Program-made: the position numbers and the translations under genes
Notes under the pieces: model-generated
What the model saw: the letters and a program-made list of their open reading frames with translations, nothing else
Told to the model about the DNA's origin: nothing
Database searches by the model: none
Assembly (NCBI GenBank): GCA_026388595.1
Contig: JAPLJM010000210.1
Span: 1 to 8,817, forward strand
Direction: 5' to 3'
Length of the DNA stretch: 8,817 nucleotides
Source: Deltaproteobacteria bacterium
GTDB lineage: Bacteria > Desulfobacterota > Syntrophia > Syntrophales > Fen-1087
Part shown: positions 1 to 7,215 of the stretch, one piece after another
Layout of the letters: every line of letters begins with the position of its first letter
Position numbering within the stretch: the stretch's first letter is position 1

Positions 1-167
1 AGCGCCTGATCAACCAGGACAGACTGAAAGTCACAGGTTGTTACAAAAGTTTAAAATGCTTGACCATTTCGGAGACCATCCAGAAAACCTTTGATCCCGA
101 AAACCGGATGTTCATCAATATCAATACACGGGATGATCTCAGAATCATCCAACTCCCTCAGGCCTGA
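1..167 (+). CDS. mobA: 3' end of a probable molybdenum cofactor guanylyltransferase (MobA-like), partial
   Basis: This is the C-terminal fragment of a gene entering from the left edge. The reading frame starts at base 3 and runs 54 codons to a TGA at 165-167. Near its end it reads FININTRDDL, which matches the F-NINTPEDL signature that closes MobA-family nucleotidyltransferases. The residues before it (DPEN, then MF) also fit that family's last strand and helix. MobA attaches GMP to molybdopterin in the cytoplasm to make the bis-MGD cofactor of formate dehydrogenases and related Mo/W enzymes. Only about a quarter of a usual MobA is visible, so the nucleotide-binding N-terminus cannot be checked, and a related Moco cytidylyltransferase is possible. 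No terminator is seen between its stop and the next gene. Confidence 0.6.
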   Translation, partial: RLINQDRLKVTGCYKSLKCLTISETIQKTFDPENRMFININTRDDLRIIQLPQA

Positions 168-240
168 ATCTCGGGCACAATCGTCAAGGAAAATGACAGG
201 GTCGCCTCGAGAAAGACAGGGCTAAACCATCAAAAAATTA

Positions 241-270
241 TTAGACATGGGATGTCATCTGTGCTATGCA
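241..270 (+). promoter_or_regulatory. Possible promoter with overlapping inverted repeat ahead of the OFA transporter
   Basis: The 137-nt gap between the mobA-like stop and the transporter start holds a weak promoter candidate: TAGACA (242-247), a 17-nt spacer, then TATGCA (265-270). The -35 matches consensus at 5 of 6 positions, while the -10 is poor. A perfect inverted repeat, GACAT-GGG-ATGTC (244-256), overlaps the -35 and spacer, which is where a repressor operator would sit. The sites are seen directly; promoter and operator function are inferred. The rest of 168-304 shows no gene or terminator. Confidence 0.25.
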
Positions 271-304
271 TCCGCGCATTATGATAAAAGGAGGAAATCT
301 TTAA

Positions 305-1633
305 ATGGCAGATGGAAAAACGTTTAACCGGTGGCTCGTCGTGGTCGGCGCTCTGCTGATTCAGGTCAGCCTCGGCGCGGTGTATATCTACAGCGTTTTC
401 AAACCTGGATTGAGCGCGACATTTCCGAGCTGGAGCGCAACGGATCTCGCACTTCCGTCGCAGTTGATTCTGGCATTCTTTGCCCTCGGCGTCATTGTTG
501 CGGGAAGGATTCAGGATAAGATCGGACCTAAAATAGTCGCCATGGTCGGCGGCGTTATGCTGGGCGTGGGACTGATTATTGCGTCCTTCGCAAAAGACCT
601 CACGATGTTTACCCTGGCCTTCAGTGTGATCGGTGGGATCGGCATCGGCACCGCATATGTTTGCCCGATTGCTACCTGTGTGAAATGGTTCCCCGATAAA
701 CGCGGGATGATTACGGGCCTTGCCGTAGCCGGATTCGGCGCCGGCGCCCTCGTATTTACCCCCATTGCAAAGGCCTTTATCGCCGCATCGGGCATTATGC
801 CGACCTTCATGTACCTGGGCATCATTTTCCTCGTCGCTGTTGTCCTCGGCGCCCAGTTGATGGTCGTTCCCCCCGCCGGATACAAGCCTGCCGGCTGGAC
901 TCCCCCAGCGCCTGCACCGGGTGCAGCTTCGTCGGCTGGTGCGGATTTTACAACCGGGGAAATGCTCAAGACACCCCAGTTCTATTTCCTGTGGCTCTCT
1001 TACTTTTGCGGTTGTACGGCCGGCCTCATGATCATCATGAATATCACCAATATGTGGCAGGCTCCGTCTATGATCGAAATGGCAAAAGCCATGCCCACCA
1101 TCAGCAAGGATGCTTTTAAGACCATCGCCGACCAGGGAGCCCTGGCCGTCATGATCGTTGCGATTCTGAATGCAGCGGGGCGTCTGGTCTGGGGATTGGT
1201 CTCCGATAAGATTGGTCGAAAGAATACCCTGTATATCCTCTTTGCCTTTGCTGGCGCCATCATGCTGGTCCTCAAGATGTTCACCAGCTTCCCCCTCTTC
1301 CTGTTCGGCGTCTGTTGCATCGGCTTCTGCTTCGGCGGCTTCCTCGGTCTCTATCCGGCGGTCACGGCGGACTATTTCGGCACAAAGAACGTGGGCGGCA
1401 ATTACGGGTTCATGTTTGCCGCCTTTGGTGCAGGCGGTCTGTTCGGCCCCTGGCTGGCCCCCAAACTCATGACCATTGTCGGCAAGATCCCCTATGAGGC
1501 CATGGATAAAGGCACGATGGTGGTGAAGCAGTTCTCCGCCGGCGACTACTCCACATCGTTCATTATCTCCGGCGTCATGTGCCTCGCATCCATCGGTGTT
1601 ATCTGGATGCTGAAGCCGCCTCAGAAAGCGTAG
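305..1633 (+). CDS. OFA-family (oxalate/formate antiporter-like) major facilitator transporter
   Basis: This is a 442-residue inner-membrane transporter with about 12 hydrophobic segments and no cleaved signal. The N-terminus RWLVVVGALLIQVSLGAVYI is typical of OFA-family MFS carriers. Two MFS loop motifs are present: GRIQDKIGPK (67-76) between TM2 and TM3, and GLVSDKIGRK (297-306) between TM8 and TM9, in line with the two-halves MFS fold. Other OFA hallmarks are WFPDKRGMITG (128-138), a Pro/Ala-rich central loop (about 189-216) followed by EML-TPQFYFLW, and YPAVTADYFGTKNVGGNYG (350-368). The start is well supported: AGGAGG at 289-294 lies 10 nt before the ATG. Characterised family members exchange oxalate/formate or move small monocarboxylates; the substrate here cannot be read from sequence. 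The mobA-like neighbour makes formate plausible but does not prove it. Transcription probably ends at the hairpin 30 nt after the stop. Confidence 0.88.
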   Translation: MADGKTFNRWLVVVGALLIQVSLGAVYIYSVFKPGLSATFPSWSATDLALPSQLILAFFALGVIVAGRIQDKIGPKIVAMVGGVMLGVGLIIASFAKDLTMFTLAFSVIGGIGIGTAYVCPIATCVKWFPDKRGMITGLAVAGFGAGALVFTPIAKAFIAASGIMPTFMYLGIIFLVAVVLGAQLMVVPPAGYKPAGWTPPAPAPGAASSAGADFTTGEMLKTPQFYFLWLSYFCGCTAGLMIIMNITNMWQAPSMIEMAKAMPTISKDAFKTIADQGALAVMIVAILNAAGRLVWGLVSDKIGRKNTLYILFAFAGAIMLVLKMFTSFPLFLFGVCCIGFCFGGFLGLYPAVTADYFGTKNVGGNYGFMFAAFGAGGLFGPWLAPKLMTIVGKIPYEAMDKGTMVVKQFSAGDYSTSFIISGVMCLASIGVIWMLKPPQKA

Positions 1634-1662
1634 ATTTGGATCTGTAAAAGCATTGAAATAAC

Positions 1663-1697
1663 AAAAGGGGAGATTCCTTCAGGAATTTCCCCTTTTT
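1663..1697. terminator. Bidirectional rho-independent terminator between the transporter and coaX
   Basis: A 15-bp stem with one G-T wobble (1663-1677 paired with 1682-1696) closes on a TTCA tetraloop. Its core is GGGG/CCCC, and it is followed by five T on the plus strand. The left arm begins with AAAA, so on the minus strand the same hairpin is followed by TTTTG, letting it also stop transcription arriving from coaX. It sits 30 nt past the transporter stop codon and about 150 nt past the coaX stop, between convergent genes. Confidence 0.85.
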
Positions 1698-1744
1698 GAC
1701 ATAATGAAAGTGACGGCCGCTTTACCCCGGTTATAAATCAATGA

Positions 1745-1840
1745 CGATATCAAGGCGGCAAGGAAGAGGCGACGCAGGCGTATTTTTTATATGTCGAGGA
1801 ACCGATAACGATGCCAACGCAGATAGCGCTTTGATTTAGA
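1745..1840. repeat. Putative intergenic palindromic repeat element downstream of coaX
   Basis: The 150 nt between the terminator and the coaX stop contain a nested palindrome. Outer arms ATCAAGGCG (1749-1757) and CGCTTTGAT (1827-1835) pair over 9 bp with one wobble. An inner pair, GGCA (1757-1760) with TGCC (1812-1815), and a central hairpin around GGCGTAT/ATATGTC (1777-1783 with 1789-1795, T-only loop) fit inside. No open reading frame or promoter is evident. Architecture and location suggest a dispersed noncoding repeat of the REP/BIME kind, but only one copy is visible, so family membership is inferred. Confidence 0.4.
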
Positions 1841-1847
1841 ATTGGAA

Positions 1848-2612
1848 TTACTTGTTGCGCAGGTAGATGATTCGCAGCCCTTCCAAGGTCAACATCTCAT
1901 CGACCACGTTGATGCTCTTCGTTTCCGGTGCCACAACCTTGGCCAGCCCCCCCGTTGCGATGACCAGGGGAGCGGATTTGACCTCCGCTTTCATGCGGTC
2001 ACAGATGCCGTCCACAAGCCCCGCATAGCCGTACATGATCCCGGCCTGCATGCTGCTGACCGTATCCTTGGCCACAATGGATTTTGGTTTGCTGAGTTCC
2101 ACCCGGGGCAGCTTGGCCGCCCGCTCGAAGAGGGCTTCGCTGGAAATCATGATCCCCGGCGTGATGCATCCCCCCATATATTCGCCTTTATTTGATACGT
2201 AATCGAAGGTTGTGGCCGTCCCGAAATCGACAATAATCAGATCCCGCTTGTATTTTTCAAACCCGGCGACGGCGTTGACGATCCGGTCCGCCCCCACTTC
2301 CTTCGGGTTGTCATAGAAAATGGGCATCCCTGTTTTGACGCCCGGCCCCACGATCAACGGTTTCAAATTGAAATATTTCTGGCAGAGCGGCTCCAGAATA
2401 TTCAGCATGGGGGGCACGACGCAGGAAATAATGATATCCTGTATTTTCCGTGAACTGATCCTGCTTGTTTTATAGAGATTGTAGATGAGCATTCCGTATT
2501 CATCGACGGTATGGTCCACAACGGTCCTGATCCGCCAGTCATGAACCAGTTGTTCCCCATCAAAAAGCCCCAGGACGGTATTGGTATTCCCCACGTCAAT
2601 GACCAGCAGCAT
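1848..2612 (-). CDS. coaX: Type III pantothenate kinase
   Basis: CoaX phosphorylates pantothenate with ATP in the first step of coenzyme A synthesis, in the cytoplasm. The 254-residue protein has the usual family length and the ASKHA-fold signatures: phosphate-binding DVGNTNT (6-12), GADR (107-110), a second phosphate loop DFGTATT (129-135), GGCITPG (147-153) and TGG (220-222). The conserved tail reads LTLEGLRIIY (241-250). The start is supported by GGGGAGGAG at 2617-2625, whose AGGAG lies 4 nt upstream of the ATG. That site lies inside the last codons of birA, and the two genes overlap by 17 nt, so translation is probably coupled. Type III kinases are not feedback-inhibited by CoA and need a monovalent cation; this is family knowledge. 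All key motifs are intact. Confidence 0.96.
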   Translation of the reverse strand: MLLVIDVGNTNTVLGLFDGEQLVHDWRIRTVVDHTVDEYGMLIYNLYKTSRISSRKIQDIIISCVVPPMLNILEPLCQKYFNLKPLIVGPGVKTGMPIFYDNPKEVGADRIVNAVAGFEKYKRDLIIVDFGTATTFDYVSNKGEYMGGCITPGIMISSEALFERAAKLPRVELSKPKSIVAKDTVSSMQAGIMYGYAGLVDGICDRMKAEVKSAPLVIATGGLAKVVAPETKSINVVDEMLTLEGLRIIYLRNK

Positions 2613-3408
2613 GATTCTCCTCCCCTAACAGATGAACATCCCCGGCAATCACCCTTTGGATCACGCCGTTTTCACCCTCAATCAGGATCGTGCCGTCGTT
2701 ATCGATGCCGGTCACCATCCCCGTTTGAATTTCGTCTTTAAAAATCACTTTGATCCTTTTACCAAGGATATCGGCATGGCTCATCCAGGTATCGCGCAGG
2801 CCGACGAATCCCGCGCGGAGAAAAACCTTATACCATTTATCGATAAAATCAAAGAGCTTTGAAATCACGTCGAGGCGGTCATGCATGCTCCCTGTCTCCA
2901 TTCTAAGGGATGTGGCCGTGTCACGAAGGGATAGGTCAAAGTCCTCCCTGTTCATGTTGATATTGAGCCCGATGCCCAGGATGATGAAGTCAACGCCGGC
3001 AGCGGATGCCTTCATCTCCGTCAGGATGCCGCAGGCCTTTTTCCCACGGATGAGCACGTCATTGGGCCATTTGATGGACACGCCCTCCGGGCAGTAGCCG
3101 GAAAAAAGCGACGCCACGGCCACCCCGGCCATCAGTGTGATCTGGGATGCCATCGCGGGTTCGATCCGCGGCCTCAGGATCATGGAAACATAGATATTGG
3201 TCCCGGACGGGGAGTACCAGGCGCGGCTCAAACGCCCCCTCCCCTTTGTCTGGGTGTCGGCGACAACGATCACGCCCTCCGGGGCGCCTTCGAGGGCGAG
3301 ACGGTAGGCCATGATGTTGGTCGAGTCGATTTCCTGGAAATACCGGACAACAGAACCGATCTTTTTTTCCGCGAGTCTTTCTTTGAGCGTCTGTTCAGAA
3401 TAATTCAT
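2596..3408 (-). CDS. birA: Biotin-[acetyl-CoA-carboxylase] ligase, catalytic form without DNA-binding domain
   Basis: The enzyme makes biotinyl-5'-AMP and attaches biotin to the lysine of biotin carboxyl carrier proteins. Visible motifs are EIDSTN (26-31), the biotinyl-AMP loop TKGRGRLSRAW (54-64), KWPNDV (113-118), GILTE (127-131) and GIGLNIN (145-151), plus a C-terminal SH3-like domain (about 213-262). At 270 residues it lacks the roughly 60-residue winged helix of bifunctional BirA repressors; only about 18 residues precede the catalytic core, and they resemble the linker of bifunctional forms. Extension is impossible: an in-frame TAA lies two codons upstream of the ATG. No Shine-Dalgarno is visible before that ATG, and no alternative start codon exists before the conserved EIDSTN. 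It therefore should not repress biotin genes by itself. It is followed by coaX with a 17-nt overlap. Confidence 0.94.
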   Translation of the reverse strand: MNYSEQTLKERLAEKKIGSVVRYFQEIDSTNIMAYRLALEGAPEGVIVVADTQTKGRGRLSRAWYSPSGTNIYVSMILRPRIEPAMASQITLMAGVAVASLFSGYCPEGVSIKWPNDVLIRGKKACGILTEMKASAAGVDFIILGIGLNINMNREDFDLSLRDTATSLRMETGSMHDRLDVISKLFDFIDKWYKVFLRAGFVGLRDTWMSHADILGKRIKVIFKDEIQTGMVTGIDNDGTILIEGENGVIQRVIAGDVHLLGEENHAAGH

Positions 3409-3428
3409 GTTTTATGTGAGAATAATTC
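3397..3428. repeat. Tandem dyad sites AGAATAATTC, 22 bp apart, over the birA start
   Basis: The 10-mer AGAATAATTC occurs exactly at 3397-3406 and 3419-3428, a 22-bp period or about two helical turns. Each copy contains the self-symmetric 9-mer GAAT-A-ATTC. The pair brackets the birA start codon and the expected ribosome binding region. Repetition, symmetry and face-of-helix spacing suggest a protein-binding operator; that role is inferred. The sequence does not match the known BirA or BioR boxes that I recall. Confidence 0.35.
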
Positions 3429-3443
3429 TTTTTTGCCTACGAA

Positions 3444-3630
3444 CATGGTAGGCCTTTACATAATCGGTGAAGAATGGTTCGCAAGCAGCGAATCAAATGT
3501 TTTTCGCCTTTCCAGCACTAAAGTTAACTGATTGTTTTTAATCATCCTCTGATACGAGCATCCCTGAAGCAAAAAAGATTTTTAAGCGGTGGCGAAGCCA
3601 TCTTTCACTGGTTATACAAAACTTTCGATG
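3444..3630. repeat. Long imperfect palindrome (MITE/ERIC-like element) filling the nadC-birA gap
   Basis: Nearly the whole 246-nt gap between nadC and birA is one imperfect inverted repeat centred near 3537. Three separate arm pairs share that centre: outer 3460-3482 with 3592-3615 (ATAAYCRGTGAA then TTCGC, degenerate), middle 3495-3509 with 3567-3581 (12 of 15 complementary), and a central perfect hairpin TGATT-GTTTTT-AATCA (3529-3544). Similarity weakens outside CAT at 3444 and ATG at 3628-3630. Local hairpins also exist: GCCTAC/GTAGGC (3435-3453) just beyond one end, GGTTCGC/GCGAATC (3476-3494) and TGGC-GAA-GCCA (3590-3600). The last, read on the minus strand, is followed by a T-rich run (TCTTTTTT) and could slow transcription leaving nadC. 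No ORF, tRNA or target-site duplication was found. Confidence 0.6.
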
Positions 3631-3654
3631 GGAGAGCTGAGGTGCTTAGGTCGA

Positions 3655-4497
3655 TTATGCATCGAGGCGGATGAGCAGGGAAATATCCGCCGCTGTGACG
3701 GAGTGGGTCAGGGCGCCCACGGAGATGAAATCGACGCCCGTTTCGGCGATTTGCTTTACGTTTGACAGGGTAACGTTTCCCGATGCCTCGACTGGAAGAT
3801 TGCCCCCGATCAACCGGACGGCCGCTTTCATGGCCTCCGGGGTCATGTTGTCCAGCATAATGATGTCGGCCCCGGCCGCCAGCGCCTCCTTCACCTCGTC
3901 AATGCTCTTGGCCTCCACTTCGACCTTCAGGGTATGGGGGATTTTCTGCCGCGCTCTGTTGATGGCCGGCGTTATGCCGCCCGCAGCCGTGATGTGGTTG
4001 TCTTTGATCAGGACTCCGTCATCGAGGGCAAAGCGGTGATTCAGGCCGCCACCTATGCTGACGGCGTATTTATCAAGGATTCGGAGTCCCGGTGCGGTTT
4101 TGCGTGTATCCAGAATACGGGCGCGGGTTCCTGCGACCGCCGCCACGTACTGCCGGGTCAGGGTGGCGATGCCGCTCATCCTTTGCAGGAAATTCAGGGC
4201 CACCCGTTCGGCGGTCAGGATGTTCCCGAGCGTCCCGGAAAGCTCTGCCAGGATCTCACCGCGTTTGATTTTCCGGCCATCCTCAAGACATTTTGTGAAT
4301 CGGAGGTCCGGATCCAGGAAAAGAAAGGTCTCTTTGAATACATCGATCCCGGCGACGACCAGATCCGCCTTAGCCACTGCCTGTGCCGTTCCGGTTTCTT
4401 CACCGGTGAGCAAGGCTGAGGTCGTTACGTCGCCCGGCCCGATATCCTCTTCCAGTGCGGATTGGATCAAACGGTGGAGAATATGCCTATGGATCAA
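3655..4497 (-). CDS. nadC: Nicotinate-nucleotide pyrophosphorylase (quinolinate phosphoribosyltransferase)
   Basis: NadC converts quinolinate and PRPP to nicotinate mononucleotide, CO2 and pyrophosphate, the entry of the de novo NAD pathway. The 280 residues cover the full family length. Motifs in order are EEDIGPGDVTT (16-26), ERVALN (97-102), DTRKTAPGLR (130-139), NHR (153-155), KDNH (165-168), the barrel acids VEVE (192-195) and MLDN (214-217), EASGN (237-241) and VGALTHS (260-266). Together these supply the quinolinate-binding Arg/Lys/His set and the phosphate-binding glycine loop. The only sensible start is TTG at 4497, because no in-frame ATG precedes EEDIGPGD. It overlaps the valS TGA as TTGA, and GGAGG lies only 4 nt before it, inside valS. 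This points to translational coupling to valS. The downstream gap to birA carries the palindromic element. Confidence 0.95.
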   Translation of the reverse strand: MIHRHILHRLIQSALEEDIGPGDVTTSALLTGEETGTAQAVAKADLVVAGIDVFKETFLFLDPDLRFTKCLEDGRKIKRGEILAELSGTLGNILTAERVALNFLQRMSGIATLTRQYVAAVAGTRARILDTRKTAPGLRILDKYAVSIGGGLNHRFALDDGVLIKDNHITAAGGITPAINRARQKIPHTLKVEVEAKSIDEVKEALAAGADIIMLDNMTPEAMKAAVRLIGGNLPVEASGNVTLSNVKQIAETGVDFISVGALTHSVTAADISLLIRLDA

Positions 4498-7151
4498 AGC
4501 GCCTCCAGCTTCTTGACGGCCGCTTCCAGGACATTGTGTTTTTCACGCAGTTCCTGATATTTCTGTTCCTCCTTTTTCACTACAGCCTCCGCCGCTTTGG
4601 CGATAAAGTCGCGATTGGCCAGCTTCTTGGAGACCACGATCAGGTCCTTGGCGATCTTGGTCATCTCTTTCTCCAGCCTTGCCTTCTCGCCGGCAATGTC
4701 AATCATACCTTCCATCAGGACAAAGACCCGCGCGGCGCCGACCACGCCAATGGCCGCTCCCGGTGGCTCCTCCAGATTTACGCCCACGGTCAGCGTTTCC
4801 AGATTACCCAGATTGATAATGTAATCCCTGCCTTCATTCAAAACGGCGGCCAGGGCCTCATCAGAAACAGAAATGATAACTTTCAGTTTTTTCGACGGGG
4901 CGATATTCATCTCGCCTCGGATATTCCGGATACGTGTAATGACATCCACAATCAGGCCCATCCGGCGTTCCGCCTCTTCGTCTTCCAGTCCCTTGTCCGG
5001 TTCCGGATAGGAACTGACCATGATCGAGGCGCCGTCGGCCACAACGGTCTGCCAGATTTCTTCGGTCAGGAAGGGCATAAAGGGGTGCAGCAGCTTGAGC
5101 GAGGCTTTGAGCGTCGTCAACAGCGTCTGCTGCGCTGCCTGCCGCCGGACGGACTGATCCCGGCTGTAGAGGATCGGCTTGATCAGTTCCAGATACCAGT
5201 CGCAGAATTCGTGCCAGATAAACTGGTAAATGCTTCCGGTCGCCTCATTGAAGCGGTATTCATCCAGCCCCTTGATTACCTCATCGATGGTTTTATTGAG
5301 CCGCGCCAGGATCCAGCGATCGGGCAGCGAGAGATCCGCTTTGCCCAGAGCGGTCTGATCCGCAGCGGCATAACCTTCCAGATTCATCGAGGCAAATTTT
5401 GTGGCGTTCCAGATCTTGTTGACAAAAAACTTGTAGCCCTCGATCCGCTCTTCCGACATCCGGACGTCGCGCCCCTGCGCCGTAAAGGCCGCCAGGGTGA
5501 AGCGGAAGGGATCAGCGCCGAATTTGTCGATCATATTAAGCGGATCAATGCTATTCCCCTTGGATTTGCTCATCTTTTCGCCATGCTCATCGCGGACCAG
5601 GGCATGGAGGTAGACATCCCGGAAGGGAACATCTTTCATGACATAAATGCCCATCATCATCATACGGGCAACCCAGAAGAAAAGGATATCAAAACCTGTG
5701 ACCAAAAGAGACGTGGGATAAAAGGTCTTCAGCGTCTCCGTCTGATCGGGCCAGCCCAAGGTGGAAAAGGGCCACAGGGCCGAACTGAACCAGGTGTCCA
5801 GGACGTCTTCATCCTGCCGCAGGGCGGTGCCCTCACAGCCGGGGCAGCGATCGGGATCGGTGGAAGACACAATGACCTGCCCGCAGCCGTCGCAGTACCA
5901 GACGGGAATCCGGTGTCCCCACCAGATCTGACGGGAAATGCACCAGTCGCGGATATTGCTCATCCATTCAAAATAGGTGGCCTCCCACATGGATGGGATG
6001 ATCCGCGTCTTGCCCTTGACCACGGCGGCGTTGGCCGCTTTTGCCAGCGGTCCGATCTTTACGAACCACTGCTTGGAAACAAAAGGTTCCACATCCGTTT
6101 TACAGCGGTAGCACTGGCCGATATTGTGGATATAGGGTTCCGTTCCGATCAGATAGCCCTGTTGTTCCAGATCCTTGACGATATTTTTCCGGCATTCATA
6201 ACGGTCCTGACCCTGGTAGACACCGCCGTTTTCATTGATGGCGGCGCTGCCGTCCATGATCTTGATGATTTCCAGATTATGTCGGCCGGCAATGGCAAAG
6301 TCGTTGGGATCGGAGGCCGGGGTTATTTTCACGGCTCCGGAACCAAACTCGACGGTAACATAATCATCGGCAATCACGGGGATTCTCTTATTGACAAGGG
6401 GCAGGATCACCTCTTTGCCCACCTTGTCGGTGTAGCGGGGATCGTTCGGGTTCACGGCCACGGCCGTATCGCCCAGCATGGTTTCGGGCCGGGTGGTGGC
6501 GACGATAATGTCGCCGCTGCCGTCTGCATAGGGATAGCGGATATTCCAGAGGAAACCCGGCTCTTCCTTGTACTCCACCTCCAGGTCTGAGATGGCCGTA
6601 TGACAGCGGGGACACCAGTTGACGATATAATCCCCCTGATAGATCAGGCCGTCGTGATAGAGCCTTACAAAGACTTCTCGAACGGCGCGGGAAAGGCCTT
6701 CATCCATGGTGAAGCGCTCCCGGGACCAGTCGCAGGAGCAGCCCAGCCGCTTGAGCTGATTGATAATCACCCCGCCGTATTTTTCCTTCCACAGCCAGAC
6801 CCGTTCAATAAATTTCTCCCGGCCCAGGTCATGCCGCGTCAGGCCCTCCTTGGCCAACTCCTGCTCCACCACATTCTGGGTGGCAATTCCGGCGTGATCC
6901 GTCCCCGGCATCCATAGGGCATTGTATCCCTGCATACGCTTGAATCGCGTCATGATGTCCTGGAGGACGTTGTTCAGGGCATGCCCCATGTGGAGCATAC
7001 CGGTCACATTGGGGGGAGGAATGACGATGGAGAATTGTTTTTTATCGCTCGTATCCTGCGCCCTGAATAAATCCTGATCCAGCCAGTGTTGGTACCACCT
7101 TGCTTCGGCCTGATGCGGCTCAAAAACCTTGCTCAAAGACCCTTTGTTCAT
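4494..7151 (-). CDS. valS: Valyl-tRNA synthetase
   Basis: ValRS is a class I aminoacyl-tRNA synthetase that charges tRNA-Val and hydrolyses mischarged Thr-tRNA-Val. At 885 residues it has typical bacterial length. The Rossmann domain carries PPPNVTG (45-51) and the HIGH motif as HMGH (54-57), then GTDHAGIATQ (83-92). The editing (CP1) domain shows TTRPETM (219-225). Cysteine pairs at CPRC (180-183), CYRC (347-350), and C-x2-C with a later CPGC (about residues 420-445) suggest zinc knuckles. KMSKS lies at 526-530, followed by the helical anticodon-binding domain. Residues from about 815 to the end form the charged C-terminal coiled coil of bacterial ValRS. The start is supported by GGAGAG 6 nt before the ATG. 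It is preceded by the TPR/SLH gene (64-nt gap with no clear terminator) and overlaps nadC by 4 nt. No T-box leader is evident in the short gap. Confidence 0.97.
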   Translation of the reverse strand: MNKGSLSKVFEPHQAEARWYQHWLDQDLFRAQDTSDKKQFSIVIPPPNVTGMLHMGHALNNVLQDIMTRFKRMQGYNALWMPGTDHAGIATQNVVEQELAKEGLTRHDLGREKFIERVWLWKEKYGGVIINQLKRLGCSCDWSRERFTMDEGLSRAVREVFVRLYHDGLIYQGDYIVNWCPRCHTAISDLEVEYKEEPGFLWNIRYPYADGSGDIIVATTRPETMLGDTAVAVNPNDPRYTDKVGKEVILPLVNKRIPVIADDYVTVEFGSGAVKITPASDPNDFAIAGRHNLEIIKIMDGSAAINENGGVYQGQDRYECRKNIVKDLEQQGYLIGTEPYIHNIGQCYRCKTDVEPFVSKQWFVKIGPLAKAANAAVVKGKTRIIPSMWEATYFEWMSNIRDWCISRQIWWGHRIPVWYCDGCGQVIVSSTDPDRCPGCEGTALRQDEDVLDTWFSSALWPFSTLGWPDQTETLKTFYPTSLLVTGFDILFFWVARMMMMGIYVMKDVPFRDVYLHALVRDEHGEKMSKSKGNSIDPLNMIDKFGADPFRFTLAAFTAQGRDVRMSEERIEGYKFFVNKIWNATKFASMNLEGYAAADQTALGKADLSLPDRWILARLNKTIDEVIKGLDEYRFNEATGSIYQFIWHEFCDWYLELIKPILYSRDQSVRRQAAQQTLLTTLKASLKLLHPFMPFLTEEIWQTVVADGASIMVSSYPEPDKGLEDEEAERRMGLIVDVITRIRNIRGEMNIAPSKKLKVIISVSDEALAAVLNEGRDYIINLGNLETLTVGVNLEEPPGAAIGVVGAARVFVLMEGMIDIAGEKARLEKEMTKIAKDLIVVSKKLANRDFIAKAAEAVVKKEEQKYQELREKHNVLEAAVKKLEAL

Positions 7152-7215
7152 TGATTCTCTCCGTAATCAACCCATATTGATAGACGATATTCCGTTTTAA
7201 ACCCAACTGCATTTT

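Noticed and set aside
511..969. 152-codon minus-strand frame inside the OFA transporter
   Set aside because: Antisense shadow of a transporter with clear membrane segments and family motifs; no SD and no recognisable domain.
3409..3654. tRNA, small RNA gene or decayed BirA winged helix in the nadC-birA gap
   Set aside because: No cloverleaf or CCA end could be assembled. The minus-strand frames hold stops, including a TAA just before birA, and the palindromic layout explains the gap better.
3934..4516. Plus-strand frames of about 150-160 codons across nadC
   Set aside because: NadC on the minus strand has its full set of active-site motifs; these frames have no RBS and no domain.
4455..6590. 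711-codon plus-strand open frame antisense to valS
   Set aside because: It lies opposite a textbook ValRS with all motifs intact. Its translation is rich in His, Asp and Gly without any domain, as expected for an antisense shadow in GC-rich coding DNA.
7152..7215. T-box leader or separate promoter for valS
   Set aside because: The 64-nt gap is too short for a T-box and has no specifier or antiterminator stem. The best promoter match (TTGGGT, 18 nt, TATCAA) is weak.
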